This document shows, one piece after another, positions 1-8,524 of a stretch of 35,659 nt of DNA. Each line of letters opens with the position of its first letter. The stretch's first letter is position 1. The notes under the pieces are model-generated. The model did no database searches and was not told the DNA's origin. It worked only from the letters and a program-made list of their open reading frames with translations. Position numbers and translations under genes: made by a program. The stretch is from Massilia psychrophila (GTDB taxonomy: Bacteria; Pseudomonadota; Gammaproteobacteria; Burkholderiales; Burkholderiaceae_D), in contig NZ_PDOB01000039.1 in NCBI RefSeq assembly GCF_002760665.1, forward strand, positions 1-35,659, given 5' to 3'.

Positions 1-1310
1 CCGCGGCCATCGCGTGCGCGCCCGGCGCCCGGCGGCGCGGCCGGCACGGCGGCCGGCGCGTTCTGCAGCGCCAGCGGCGCTACCACCGCGCGCGGCGCAT
101 TGCGCACGGCGACCGTGCCGCGATGGCCGAAGTGCCCGTGCGGCACCACCGTCAGGCCTTCGCGCTGGTCGTTATTGTGGTCATGGCGGTCATGGCCATG
201 GCGCTCATCGCGGCCGAGGCCGTCCTCGCGCCATCCCGGCCGCGCATCGCGGTTGATCTGTTGAAGGTGCTGCTGCGACAGGCGGTAGCCCGGCACAAAG
301 GCCTCGCGCGGGGTGAGCGGATACCAGCCCTGCGCCGGATGATGTCCGCCGGCGCCGAAGTTCTGGCGCCATGTGCTGCCGCCGACCCAGCCGACCAGCG
401 CCGGCGCCCATACCGGACGGCCGATATGCCGGCCCGGCGCCCACGCCCAGCGCTGGCTGACCTGTACCCAGCGGCCATAGTGGAATGGCGCGTAGCCCCA
501 TGGCGCGTTGTCGACCCAGGTCCAGCCCCAAGGCGCAATCCAGGTCCAGCTGCCGTCGCGGTAGGGCGCCCAGCCGGACGCCACCGCAGTGGGCAGCCAT
601 AATGGGCCGTACTCGGGGTCGTCGCGCCAGGTGCCGTTGCGATCGAGCTCTTCGTAGCCGGTCATCTCGCGCGTGACGTAGCGCGCCGACGTCGAGCGCT
701 CGTCGTACTGGTCGCGCTGCTGCGACCAGTCGTCGAAGCTGTCGCGCTTAGCCTGGCCGGTGAGCACGTCGTCGTCGCGGATTTCGGCCCGGCGGCCGGG
801 GCGTACGATCAGTTGCGTGCCGCGGTCCTCGACCAGCGCGACACCGTCGAACACGTTGACCGCGCTGATGCCCTGAACGCGCTCGGCGTCGACGCGCAGC
901 CGGCCCGGCTCTTGCAGGCGCACGCGCGCGTTCGAGGTGCTCAGTTCGAAGCCGGTCAGCACCTCGGCATTCGCGATGCGCAGGTTGACGCTGCCATAAT
1001 TGAGGCGCAGGCGCAGGCGCTCGTCGTCCAGTTCCGACACTTCGAGCGAGGAGTCGGCATCCAAGCGGATCGAGGTCGAGCCGATGCGAATTTCGGTGCG
1101 CGCGCCGCGGCCGGTGGTGAGCACGTTGTGCGAAGTGACCGGCCAGTTCACCGTCGCCGCGCTGGGCAGGTCGCCGACTTCGCTGCTGATGCCGACCTGG
1201 CCCTGCGACAGCGAAACGCGGCCGACCCGCGCCGGCACCTCGGCCAGCGCCAGCGTCGAAAACACCGCGCACGCGAGCAGCGTCACGGCCTTGATGAAGC
1301 GAGTAGTCAT
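1..1310 (-). CDS. Exported FecR-domain / DUF6600-like protein (3' end cut by window edge)
   Basis: This frame is open without a stop from the ATG at 1310 to the left edge, so at least 436 codons are present and the C-terminus lies outside. A GGAG lies just upstream of the start. Residues 1-23 (MTTRFIKAVTLLACAVFSTLA...) form a signal peptide ending near an ALA-E site. The next ~110 residues read like a FecR domain (GRGARTEIRIGSTSIRLD, then a stretch of paired beta strands). After that comes a tryptophan/tyrosine/proline-rich region (GWAPYRDGSWTWIAPWGWTW, YAPFHYGRWV), typical of the DUF6600 proteins that sit behind FecR domains in Oxalobacteraceae and Burkholderiales. A His/Asp-rich, then Ala/Pro-rich, low-complexity tail follows. 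It is probably a periplasmic or surface protein. The function of the family is not established and I assign none. Confidence 0.75.
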   Translation of the reverse strand, partial: MTTRFIKAVTLLACAVFSTLALAEVPARVGRVSLSQGQVGISSEVGDLPSAATVNWPVTSHNVLTTGRGARTEIRIGSTSIRLDADSSLEVSELDDERLRLRLNYGSVNLRIANAEVLTGFELSTSNARVRLQEPGRLRVDAERVQGISAVNVFDGVALVEDRGTQLIVRPGRRAEIRDDDVLTGQAKRDSFDDWSQQRDQYDERSTSARYVTREMTGYEELDRNGTWRDDPEYGPLWLPTAVASGWAPYRDGSWTWIAPWGWTWVDNAPWGYAPFHYGRWVQVSQRWAWAPGRHIGRPVWAPALVGWVGGSTWRQNFGAGGHHPAQGWYPLTPREAFVPGYRLSQQHLQQINRDARPGWREDGLGRDERHGHDRHDHNNDQREGLTVVPHGHFGHRGTVAVRNAPRAVVAPLALQNAPAAVPAAPPGAGRARDGR

Positions 1311-1577
1311 GTGGGACTCCATAGTAGACGGGCAAGGTGCGTCATATCGATGACAACGCGCCAGCGGCGAAACCGAACATATAAGTTACAAAGAGTTGCA
1401 AATCGACCAATAAAGCCAGGCGGCCGTCGGGCTGAAGGAATCGAAGCGAAAATTCGACTGGCCCAGGACAGACTTGGTCGATGTTGAAGGTCAATAGTGA
1501 GCTGTTGACCAACAAAGCGGCAAAATATGGACCGGCCAGGCGGATTGACAGCCGATTCCTTCAAGTCCGGCAGCCGC

Positions 1578-2213
1578 CTAGCCGGGGCTGCGCTTGACGA
1601 AAAACAGCGCGGCGCCGACCAGCACCAGCACGCCGCCGAAAAAGCGGTTCTGCTTCTTTACCGCGCGCGCATCGCGGAAATAGCGCTGCATCGAGGCGGC
1701 CAGCCAGGCGTAGCCGTGCATGACGACCGTGTCGATCGTGACCATCGTCGCGCCTAAAATCAGCAACTGCGGCAACAGCGCGCTTTGCTGCGAAATGAAC
1801 TGCGGCAACACGGCAACCATGAAGATGATGCCCTTCGGATTGGTGGCATTGGTCAGAAAACCCGTCAGCACGCGGCGCCCGAACGCCGGATGGTCGAGCA
1901 ACGCCGCGGCGCCCGGCGCGGCCGTTTGCGGCGCCGCCCTCCACTGACTGACGCCGCAATACATCAGGTACAGCGCGCCGACCGTCTTGACGGCGGAGAA
2001 CGCCAGTTCGGACGCCATCAGCAGCGAGCCGACGCCGGCGCCGGCGATGACGAACACCAGCAACAGGCCGATTTGCAGACCGAGCACGGTGGCGCTGGCT
2101 TTGCGCAGGCCGTAGGCGAGCCCGTGCGACATCGACATGACAGCGCCCGAACCGGGCGAAACGGCGATCAGGGAGCCGGCGATGACGAACGTAATCCAGG
2201 TAGCAAAAGTCAT
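1578..2213 (-). CDS. LysE/RhtB-family amino-acid exporter
   Basis: The product is 211 aa if started at the internal ATG at 2213 (MTFATWITFVIAGSLIAVSP), which is the usual LysE-family N-terminus. The frame is open upstream to an ATG at 2288, but those 25 extra residues are Arg/Pro-rich and unlike the family. The family hallmark SPGSGAVMSMSHGLAYGLRKA follows the first membrane segment. Further matches are a central NPKGIIFMVAVLPQF-like segment and about six hydrophobic helices, at the usual family length of ~205-210 aa. Members export amino acids (lysine, threonine, homoserine, leucine) across the inner membrane; the substrate cannot be told here. No strong Shine-Dalgarno is visible before either start. 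It lies downstream of hup on the same strand, separated by a strong hairpin. Confidence 0.85.
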   Translation of the reverse strand: MTFATWITFVIAGSLIAVSPGSGAVMSMSHGLAYGLRKASATVLGLQIGLLLVFVIAGAGVGSLLMASELAFSAVKTVGALYLMYCGVSQWRAAPQTAAPGAAALLDHPAFGRRVLTGFLTNATNPKGIIFMVAVLPQFISQQSALLPQLLILGATMVTIDTVVMHGYAWLAASMQRYFRDARAVKKQNRFFGGVLVLVGAALFFVKRSPG

Positions 2214-2292
2214 GCGGGGAAATGGGGGAGAACGGTCAAGGAGGGAGCGACGGGTGACGTGGCGTGGAGGAAATATCACCCGCGCCACGCAA

Positions 2293-2320
2293 GCTGAGGC
2301 CGGCGTTCGCCGGCCTCAGC
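2293..2320 (-). terminator. Strong GC-rich hairpin between HU gene and LysE gene
   Basis: A perfect inverted repeat: GCTGAGGCCGGCG at 2293-2305 pairs with CGCCGGCCTCAGC at 2308-2320, leaving a tiny loop (4 nt if the top pair opens). It lies 27 bp beyond the HU stop codon. No U-tract follows in the minus direction, so it may act as a poor terminator, an mRNA-stabilising stem, or a transcription pause rather than a standard intrinsic terminator. Confidence 0.55.
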
Positions 2321-2346
2321 TCACAAGAAGCTTATTTGTTTAAAAT

Positions 2347-2634
2347 TTACTTCTTCTTTTTTGGGTTAACCGCGGCCTTCAAGGTCGCGCCAGCCGAAAA
2401 TTTTGGCGACTTCGACGCCGCGATCTTGATCGGTTCGCCGGTCGATGGATTGCGGCCCTTGCGCGCGGCGCGCTTGGCGACCGAGAACGTGCCGAAGCCG
2501 GTGATGCCGACCGTGTCGCCTTTTTTCAGGCGCTCGGTGATGATTTCGAGGACCGTGTTGACCGCACTGTTGGCTGCGGCGCCGGACATCTCGGTACGCT
2601 TCGCAAATTCTGCAATCAGTTCGCCTTTTTTCAT
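2347..2634 (-). CDS. HU-family DNA-binding protein
   Basis: A 95-aa histone-like nucleoid protein. It starts MKKGELIAEFAKRTEMS, contains the family signature GFGTFSVAKRAARKGRNP (the beta-ribbon arm that enters the minor groove, including the conserved RNPSTGE proline segment), and ends in a lysine-rich tail (NPKKKK). The length matches HU/IHF proteins (~90-95 aa). It binds and bends DNA as a dimer and compacts the nucleoid. Betaproteobacteria often carry several HU paralogues, so I do not choose hupA or hupB. A GGAT lies upstream of the ATG. Confidence 0.95.
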   Translation of the reverse strand: MKKGELIAEFAKRTEMSGAAANSAVNTVLEIITERLKKGDTVGITGFGTFSVAKRAARKGRNPSTGEPIKIAASKSPKFSAGATLKAAVNPKKKK

Positions 2635-2774
2635 AAACTATCCTACGGTGGGTTGAAGAGCCGGAAGATTAGCATAATTATTGCTGGGCGCAATTATTTG
2701 CAGGGCGGCCACGCCAAAGCAAGCCCCGCTGTGACTGGAGCGCGACGAAAACCGGCTGCCGTGTGCGGCCCGAT

Positions 2775-2996
2775 TTATTCGCTGCGCGCGCCGCTCAGGC
2801 GGGTGCGCAGCGCGGCGTTGATCAGGGTCTGGTAGCCCTTGCCGCATTGCTCGGAGAGCGAACGAAATTGCGACAGCACCTCGTCGTCGAGGTAGATCGT
2901 GATGCGCGTCTTGCGCTTGACGGTACGCAGCGCGCGCGGCGCGGTGGCGGAAGTGGATACAGTTGATGCAGTGGACAAATCGAGGTCGGTGTTCAT
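2775..2996 (-). CDS. Ribbon-helix-helix protein, BrnA-antitoxin-like, no visible toxin partner
   Basis: A 73-aa protein with an AAGGGA ribosome site 7 nt before its ATG. After a Ser/Thr-rich N-terminus, residues ~30-65 (KTRITIYLDDEVLSQFR, then GKGYQTLINAALR) match the C-terminal ribbon-helix-helix domain of BrnA/CopG-type repressors, in which the beta strand contacts DNA and GYQTLIN...AL forms the second helix. BrnA is normally the downstream partner of the RNase toxin BrnT. The ~200 bp upstream hold no BrnT-like reading frame, so this is either an orphan antitoxin or a stand-alone autoregulator. The identification of the DNA-binding fold is firm; the antitoxin label is inference. Confidence 0.75.
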   Translation of the reverse strand: MNTDLDLSTASTVSTSATAPRALRTVKRKTRITIYLDDEVLSQFRSLSEQCGKGYQTLINAALRTRLSGARSE

Positions 2997-3197
2997 CGTG
3001 GTGTTCCCTTGGTAGGCGGCCGGCTGACGTAAGCGCAGCCAGGCAGTGCGACAACTATACGTCCGGCCGCCGGCAAAATCCGTCGAAAGCGACGAGATGC
3101 GTTTTTTGAAGGATGAAACGCGGAATCGGCGGCTGACCTGTGCGCACGGCCGGCTCGGGTAAGATGGGCTTTATTTAATGGATAAGGAGCGACCGCG

Positions 3198-4139
3198 ATG
3201 GCTTCCAGTTTGCTGGCATTAATCGACGACATCGCAACAATTCTCGACGACGTCGCCCTGATGAGCAAGGTGGCGGCCAAGAAGACCGCCGGCGTGCTCG
3301 GTGACGACCTGGCGTTGAACGCCCAGCAGGTGTCCGGCGTCAAGGCCGACCGCGAGCTGCCGGTGGTCCTCGCGGTAGCGAAGGGCTCGTTCAAGAACAA
3401 GGCGATCCTGGTGCCCGCCGCGCTGGCGATCAGCGCTTTCATCCCATGGGCAATCACACCGTTGCTGATGCTGGGCGGCGCCTTCCTGTGCTACGAGGGC
3501 TTCGAAAAGCTGGCCCACAAGTTTTTACGCAGTGCGGACGAAGACCGTCAGCACCATGCCGACCTGGTGCAGGCGTTGTCCAACGACGCCGTCGACGTGG
3601 TGGCGCTCGAAAAGGACAAGATCAAGGGCGCGGTGCGCACCGATTTCATTCTGTCGGCCGAGATCATCGTCATTTCGCTTGGCAGCGTAGCCGCCGCCCC
3701 GTTCGGCCAGCAGGTGGCGGTGCTGGTGACGATCGCAGTGGCAATGACGCTCGGCGTGTACGGACTGGTGGCCGGCATCGTCAAGCTCGACGACGCCGGA
3801 CTTTACCTGAGCAAGCGCGCCAACGGCGCACTGCGCGCCGTTGGCCACTTCCTGCTGGCTACCGCGCCGATGCTGATGAAGACGTTGTCGGTGCTCGGCA
3901 CCATCGCCATGTTCATGGTCGGCGGCGGCATCCTGATGCACGGCGTGCCGGCGCTGTCCCACCTGGTCGACAGCGCGGCGGCGGCGGCGGCCGGCGTGCC
4001 GGGTATCGGCGCTGTGCTGGAAGTTGTCACGCCAACCGTGATCGATGCGGTGGCGGGGCTGGTGGCCGGCGCCATCGCGCTGGTGGTCGTCACGCTCGGC
4101 ACCAGGCTGTTCAAGCGCAAGGGCGCCGCCACCGCCTAA
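3198..4139 (+). CDS. DUF808 (YedI-like) inner-membrane protein
   Basis: A 313-aa protein with an AAGGAG ribosome site about 8 nt before the ATG. The N-terminus (MASSLLALIDDIATILDDVA, then MSKVAAKKTAGVLGDDLALN) and the GGAFLCYEGFEKLAHKF segment are diagnostic of the DUF808/YedI family. Several hydrophobic segments (around residues 75-110, 155-195, 215-260 and 270-305) indicate a polytopic inner-membrane protein. The C-terminus is a short basic tail (RLFKRKGAATA). The biochemical role of DUF808 proteins is unknown. It stands alone: its neighbours on both sides are separated by about 200 bp. Confidence 0.9.
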   Translation: MASSLLALIDDIATILDDVALMSKVAAKKTAGVLGDDLALNAQQVSGVKADRELPVVLAVAKGSFKNKAILVPAALAISAFIPWAITPLLMLGGAFLCYEGFEKLAHKFLRSADEDRQHHADLVQALSNDAVDVVALEKDKIKGAVRTDFILSAEIIVISLGSVAAAPFGQQVAVLVTIAVAMTLGVYGLVAGIVKLDDAGLYLSKRANGALRAVGHFLLATAPMLMKTLSVLGTIAMFMVGGGILMHGVPALSHLVDSAAAAAAGVPGIGAVLEVVTPTVIDAVAGLVAGAIALVVVTLGTRLFKRKGAATA

Positions 4140-4339
4140 GCTTAGCGTCGCTTGAAACTTACAGAAGACTTACTGCCATCTCTCGACTGTGGTATTTACC
4201 GCATCAAACGTTGCCGGCGAATTGACAATAGATTACGTGCGTCCCAGTATGGTTCGCACCTGACTTTTGCCGTAAAGAACCGGTGACAAGGGTATGTACA
4301 CCGGGGTACAACAATTCATCACTACCGAGAGACGACAAC

Positions 4340-6853
4340 ATGCAAAAAAATTTTCTACCGAAGAAGCAACTACTGGCGCTGACCATTGCGTCGCTGTTCG
4401 CCAACGGCGCCGTGCTGGCGCAAGCGGCGCCTGCGCTTGACTCGCCGGGCGCGACCGTTGTCGTGACCGGCACCCGGGTTGCCAACCGCACCGCGCTCGA
4501 CACCACCGCCGCGGTCGACATCATCTCGGCCGAGATGCTCAAGAACGCCGGCACCACCGAAATCAACCAGGCCCTGTCGATCGCCCTGCCGTCGCTGAAC
4601 TTTCCGCGCCCGGCGCTGACCGACGGCACCGACACGATCCGCCCCGCCACCCTGCGCGGCATGGCGCCCGACCAGACGCTGGTGCTGGTGAACTCGAAGC
4701 GCCGCCATTCGTCGGCGCTGGTCAACCTGAACGGCTCGATCGGGCGCGGCTCGGCGGCGGTCGACCTGAACACGATCCCGAGCGCGATCGTCAAGAACAT
4801 AGAAGTACTGCGCGACGGCGCCGCCGCCCAGTACGGCTCCGACGCAATCGCCGGCGTGATCAACCTGCGCCTACGCACCGACCGCAGCGGCGGCGAAGGC
4901 AGCGTGATCTATGGCGCGCGCAAAACCGAATACGATCTGAAGAACAACGTCGTACCGGCCGGCGGCACCTGGAGCGGACCGACTTCGCGCAAGCGCACGG
5001 ACGGCCAGACCGCTACCGTCAGCGCCTGGAAAGGCTTGCCGTTGGGCGAGAGCGGCTATCTGACGCTGGCGGCCGAATACAAGGACGCAGCTCGCACCGA
5101 GCGTAGCGGCTTCGACATGCGCCAGCAGTACCCCAATGTGACCGGCGGCGGGTTCGACCCGCGCGAAAAAACCATCAACCGCTTCAACGCCTGGTATGGC
5201 GATCCTGAACTGACGCAGTCGACGCTGTTTGTCAACGCCGGCAACACGCTCGCCGGCGGCGTCAAACTGTACGGCTGGACCAGCTACCAGAAACGCGAAG
5301 CGCGTTCGGCCGGCTACTTCCGCCGCGCGCAAGACATGCGCAACGTCACCTCGATCTACCCCGACGGCTTCCTGCCGATCATCGCGCCGACCGTGGACGA
5401 CTTCAGCGCCACCGGCGGCGTTACCTGGACGCTGGGCGACTGGGACATGGACGCGTCCCTCGGCTACGGCAAGAACAAGATGCAGTTCGAGATCCAGAAC
5501 ACGCTGAACCGTTCAATCGGCGCCGCCAGCAAAACCGCGTTCGACGCCGGCGGCTTTTCGTACGACCAGACGGTTCTGAACCTGACCGGCGTGCGTTCGG
5601 TGGCGCTCGACGGCCTGGCTTCGCCGCTGAACGTGGCGATCGGCACCGAAGCACGGCGTGAAGGCTACAAGCTGTTCGCCGGCGAGCCGGACTCGTACCG
5701 CTACGGCGGCGAAATTATCGCTCCAGCCACCCCGACCAGCGCGGCCGTGCCGGCCGCGCCCGGTGCCCAGGTGTTCCCCGGCTTCCGGCCAGCCAATGCG
5801 ACCGACAACAGCCGCAGTGCGATCGGCGTCTTCGCTGACCTGGAAGCGAACGTGACGCGGCAGTTCCTGGCGTCGGTCGCGGTGCGCGCCGAGCGTTACT
5901 CCGACTTCGGCAGCAGCCTGGCCGGCAAGCTGGCCGGCCGCTACGACTTCAGCAAGCAATTCGCGCTGCGCGGCTCGCTGCAAAACGGTTTTCGCGCGCC
6001 GTCGCCGCAGCAGCAGAACTTCACGTCGACCTCGACCAACTTCATCGCCGGCGTCCCGTTCGAGATTACCACCTTCAAGCCGACCGACAAGGTTGCCGTC
6101 GCGCTCGGCGCGCAGCCGCTGAAGGCCGAAAAATCGGTCAACGCCTCGCTCGGCGCGGTGCTGCGTTTCGATCCCGTCAGCGTCACCGTCGACGCCTACC
6201 GCATCGACGTCAAGGACCGCATCGTCCTGTCTGAAAACCTGACCTCAGCAAGCGTACGCAACTACATCGCCTCGCAGGGCTTCGTGGGCATCGGCGGCGG
6301 CCGCTTTTTCATCAACGGCGTCAGCACCAAGAACCAGGGCGTCGACGTGGTAGTGAGCTGGCCGCTCAACGCCGGCACCGCGGGCAAGTTCGACTTTACC
6401 GTCGCCGGCAACCTGAACCGCACCGAAGTGACCAAGGTGCCGACCACGTCCCAGCTCGCCGCATTGAGCCCGGCGCCGGTGTTGTTTGACCGCGTCAACG
6501 TGCTCACGCTCGAACGCGGCCAGCCGAAGAACAAGCTCAACGCCAGCATGAACTGGAAGCTGGGCCAGTTGGGCGGCACCTTGCGCGCCACCCGCTACGG
6601 CGAAGCGCTGTCGCCGGGCGTCACCCCGGCCTTCGACGCCACCCTTGGCGCCCGCACCGTGGTCGACCTCGAGGCGCGCTACGCCGTGACGTCGAAGCTG
6701 AACCTGGCGTTCGGTGCGGACAACCTGTTCGACACTTACCCGGATACGCTGCCGCCGGCGTTGAACACGACCAACAATACGCCGTTCTCGACCTTCACAC
6801 CGTTCGGCTTCTCGGGCCGCTTCATCTACGGCCGCGCGAGTTACAGCTTCTAA
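4340..6853 (+). CDS. TonB-dependent outer-membrane receptor (first)
   Basis: An 837-aa receptor. The frame is open to an ATG at 4283, but the ATG at 4340 starts a proper signal peptide (MQKNFLPKKQLLALTIASLF...GAVLAQA). The mature N-terminus carries a TonB-box-like stretch (GATVVVTGTRV). The plug domain runs to about residue 190 (LRGMAPDQTLVLVNSKRRH, then EVLRDGAAAQYGSDAIAGVI). The barrel occupies the rest and ends in YGRASYSF with a C-terminal Phe, as outer-membrane barrels do. There is no N-terminal FecA-type signalling extension. Such receptors import siderophores, cobalamin, sugars or other large ligands using TonB/ExbBD energy; the ligand is not evident and no transport genes are adjacent. 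A strong terminator follows, so it is probably monocistronic. Confidence 0.92.
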   Translation: MQKNFLPKKQLLALTIASLFANGAVLAQAAPALDSPGATVVVTGTRVANRTALDTTAAVDIISAEMLKNAGTTEINQALSIALPSLNFPRPALTDGTDTIRPATLRGMAPDQTLVLVNSKRRHSSALVNLNGSIGRGSAAVDLNTIPSAIVKNIEVLRDGAAAQYGSDAIAGVINLRLRTDRSGGEGSVIYGARKTEYDLKNNVVPAGGTWSGPTSRKRTDGQTATVSAWKGLPLGESGYLTLAAEYKDAARTERSGFDMRQQYPNVTGGGFDPREKTINRFNAWYGDPELTQSTLFVNAGNTLAGGVKLYGWTSYQKREARSAGYFRRAQDMRNVTSIYPDGFLPIIAPTVDDFSATGGVTWTLGDWDMDASLGYGKNKMQFEIQNTLNRSIGAASKTAFDAGGFSYDQTVLNLTGVRSVALDGLASPLNVAIGTEARREGYKLFAGEPDSYRYGGEIIAPATPTSAAVPAAPGAQVFPGFRPANATDNSRSAIGVFADLEANVTRQFLASVAVRAERYSDFGSSLAGKLAGRYDFSKQFALRGSLQNGFRAPSPQQQNFTSTSTNFIAGVPFEITTFKPTDKVAVALGAQPLKAEKSVNASLGAVLRFDPVSVTVDAYRIDVKDRIVLSENLTSASVRNYIASQGFVGIGGGRFFINGVSTKNQGVDVVVSWPLNAGTAGKFDFTVAGNLNRTEVTKVPTTSQLAALSPAPVLFDRVNVLTLERGQPKNKLNASMNWKLGQLGGTLRATRYGEALSPGVTPAFDATLGARTVVDLEARYAVTSKLNLAFGADNLFDTYPDTLPPALNTTNNTPFSTFTPFGFSGRFIYGRASYSF

Positions 6854-6927
6854 GCCAGCGTCCGATCGACAGCTTCCGGGCTGCAGCGTCTGACCCCGCG
6901 GCCGCCCTGGCCGCCAGCATTGCCATC

Positions 6928-6952
6928 GGCCACCTTCGGGTGGCCTTTTTTT
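6928..6952 (+). terminator. Rho-independent terminator after the first TonB receptor
   Basis: The stem GGCCACC (6928-6934) pairs with GGTGGCC (6939-6945) around a TTCG tetraloop closed by C-G, and seven Ts (6946-6952) follow directly. It lies 75 bp past the receptor stop codon on the same strand. The remaining 260 bp to the next gene start show no other structure I can name. Confidence 0.9.
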
Positions 6953-7212
6953 GCCTGCAATCAGAAGGCGGGCCATTCAAAAAAATCTGGCCGGCGACGT
7001 CGGCGGCCAGCGAATCGCGCGCGGCGCCCCCGCGTGGCGCATGCTAACGCGCCGCCAATGAAGCGCTACGGAAACCTGAGCGGCCGCACAAGCGATATTG
7101 ACGCAACAGTGCGTACTAGCTTGCGCAATCGCAGGGAAGACCATTCAAAATATGCCCACAATCCAATTGTCGTTTCCCTGCGGAAATTAATTAACTCACG
7201 AGGCAGCTTGAC

Positions 7213-8049
7213 ATGGACACCAAAAAAATCCACCGCCGCACTTTTCATGCTGCCGCGCTCGGCATGTTACTGGGCGCCGTGGCGCCGGCGTCGAAAGCGG
7301 CGCTTCCGACCGCATCGGCAGGTTCGACAATTGCAACCAGGCCGAAGACGTTTGTGCTGGTCCACGGCGCCTGGTACGGCGGCTGGTGCTGGGACAAGGT
7401 GGCGCGGGCCTTGCGCGCGCAGGGCCACAATGTGACGACGCCGACCTGCCCGGGGTTGGGCGAACAGGCTCACCTGCTGTCGAAGGATATCTCGCTGACC
7501 ACTTTTATTACCAGCATCACCAATCACATCATCTACCAGGATGTCAGCGACGTGATCCTGGTGGGCAGCGGCTTCGGCGGCGTCGTCATCAGCGGCGTCG
7601 CCGACCGTATCCCGCACATGATCGAGCGCCTGGTGTTCGTCGACGCCATGGTGCTCGCCAGCGGCCTGTCGGTGTTCGAGGCGCAGCCGGCCGCGGTCAC
7701 CCTCAAGCGCCAACAACAGGTCGAAACCATGGGTAAAGGTATCGCCATCCCGGCGCCGCCGGTCAGTTCCTACGGCGTCATGGACAAGCAAACGCAGGCC
7801 TGGCTGACGGCCCGCCTGACGCCGCACCCGGTCGGCACCTACCAGGAAAAACTGGTCCTCAACAACCCGTTCGGCAACGGCTGTCCGCGCGTCTATGTCG
7901 ACTGCATCGCGTCGGTCTTCGAACCGCTGGTCGAAGTGAAAAAGCAACTGCGCAATCAAAAAGGCTGGGATTGGGTGGAGCTCAATACTCACCACGACCC
8001 GATGATTACCGAGCCGCTGGTGCTGGCCAATTTCCTCAAAACCGTTTAG
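7213..8049 (+). CDS. Tat-exported alpha/beta hydrolase-fold protein with altered nucleophile elbow
   Basis: A 278-aa protein. The N-terminus HRRTFHAAALGMLLGAVAP (residues 7-25) is a twin-arginine type signal peptide. The alpha/beta-hydrolase core starts at residue ~46 (FVLVHGAWYGGWCWDKV), which carries the oxyanion-hole HG. The family resembles the small esterases/methylesterases related to plant hydroxynitrile lyases. The nucleophile elbow, normally LVGHSxGG, reads LVGSGFGG here (residues 116-123): the usual His is Ser119 and the usual nucleophile Ser is Gly120. The likely catalytic histidine is kept (NTHHDPMITEP, His261). Either Ser119 has taken over or the protein is not a serine hydrolase. 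It lies between two TonB receptors, but no operon link is clear. Confidence 0.85.
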   Translation: MDTKKIHRRTFHAAALGMLLGAVAPASKAALPTASAGSTIATRPKTFVLVHGAWYGGWCWDKVARALRAQGHNVTTPTCPGLGEQAHLLSKDISLTTFITSITNHIIYQDVSDVILVGSGFGGVVISGVADRIPHMIERLVFVDAMVLASGLSVFEAQPAAVTLKRQQQVETMGKGIAIPAPPVSSYGVMDKQTQAWLTARLTPHPVGTYQEKLVLNNPFGNGCPRVYVDCIASVFEPLVEVKKQLRNQKGWDWVELNTHHDPMITEPLVLANFLKTV

Positions 8050-8092
8050 CTGAATTTAGCGCAATATGGTTGCCGCCTCGCCGCTGACGCCG

Positions 8093-8494
8093 TCAGCTGC
8101 GATCGACGATGCTGGCGATCAGCGCGCCCCTGAACGTAAACGCGGACTGGCCTTGCAGCTCCAGCACGGTCCCGGCGGGCGGGCCGCCGGCAATGTCGAC
8201 GGCGAGCCGGCCGCGGAAGTCGATGCGCGCGGTGACCACGCCATCGCCCGGGTTATCGTTCAATTCCAACGTGGCGATGCGCTGTTCGCGTTCGGCGAAA
8301 ATCGCTGTCGATTGCGTGGCGAGATGCCTGAACTCTTCTATTCCGCTAGCGTGCGCGGTAAGCTCGCCGCCTGAATAATTTTCAAAGCGAATATCCGGCG
8401 ACAGCACCGCCAGCATCGCCTCGACGTCGAAGCCGTTGTAGGCGGCGAGATACCGTTCGATCAACGCCAGCTGGTGGTTACTTTGTATCGTCAT
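8093..8494 (-). CDS. SnoaL-like / NTF2-fold protein
   Basis: A 133-aa protein with an AGGAAGGTGGG purine-rich stretch before its ATG. The pattern LIERYLAAYNGFDVEAMLAV, then LSPDIRFENYSGGE, a central helix (GIEEFRHLATQS) and closing beta strands (VVTARIDFRGRLAV, LELQGQSAFTFRGALI) matches the SnoaL_2 / nuclear-transport-factor-2-like cone fold. Members include polyketide cyclases, ketosteroid isomerases and many uncharacterised proteins. I see no catalytic residue set that decides the function. It follows the second TonB receptor by 30 bp on the same strand and is probably cotranscribed. A small inverted repeat (GCTGAC/GTCAGC, 8083-8097) overlaps its stop codon. Confidence 0.8.
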   Translation of the reverse strand: MTIQSNHQLALIERYLAAYNGFDVEAMLAVLSPDIRFENYSGGELTAHASGIEEFRHLATQSTAIFAEREQRIATLELNDNPGDGVVTARIDFRGRLAVDIAGGPPAGTVLELQGQSAFTFRGALIASIVDRS

Positions 8495-8524
8495 GGTCGT
8501 TGTCCCACCTTCCTGTTTGTTGGC

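Noticed and set aside
2638-3054. 138-codon minus-strand frame overlapping the ribbon-helix-helix gene as a possible BrnT toxin
   Set aside because: It reads as His/Arg-rich shadow sequence with no BrnT motif; the overlapping 73-aa frame has the conserved domain and ribosome site.
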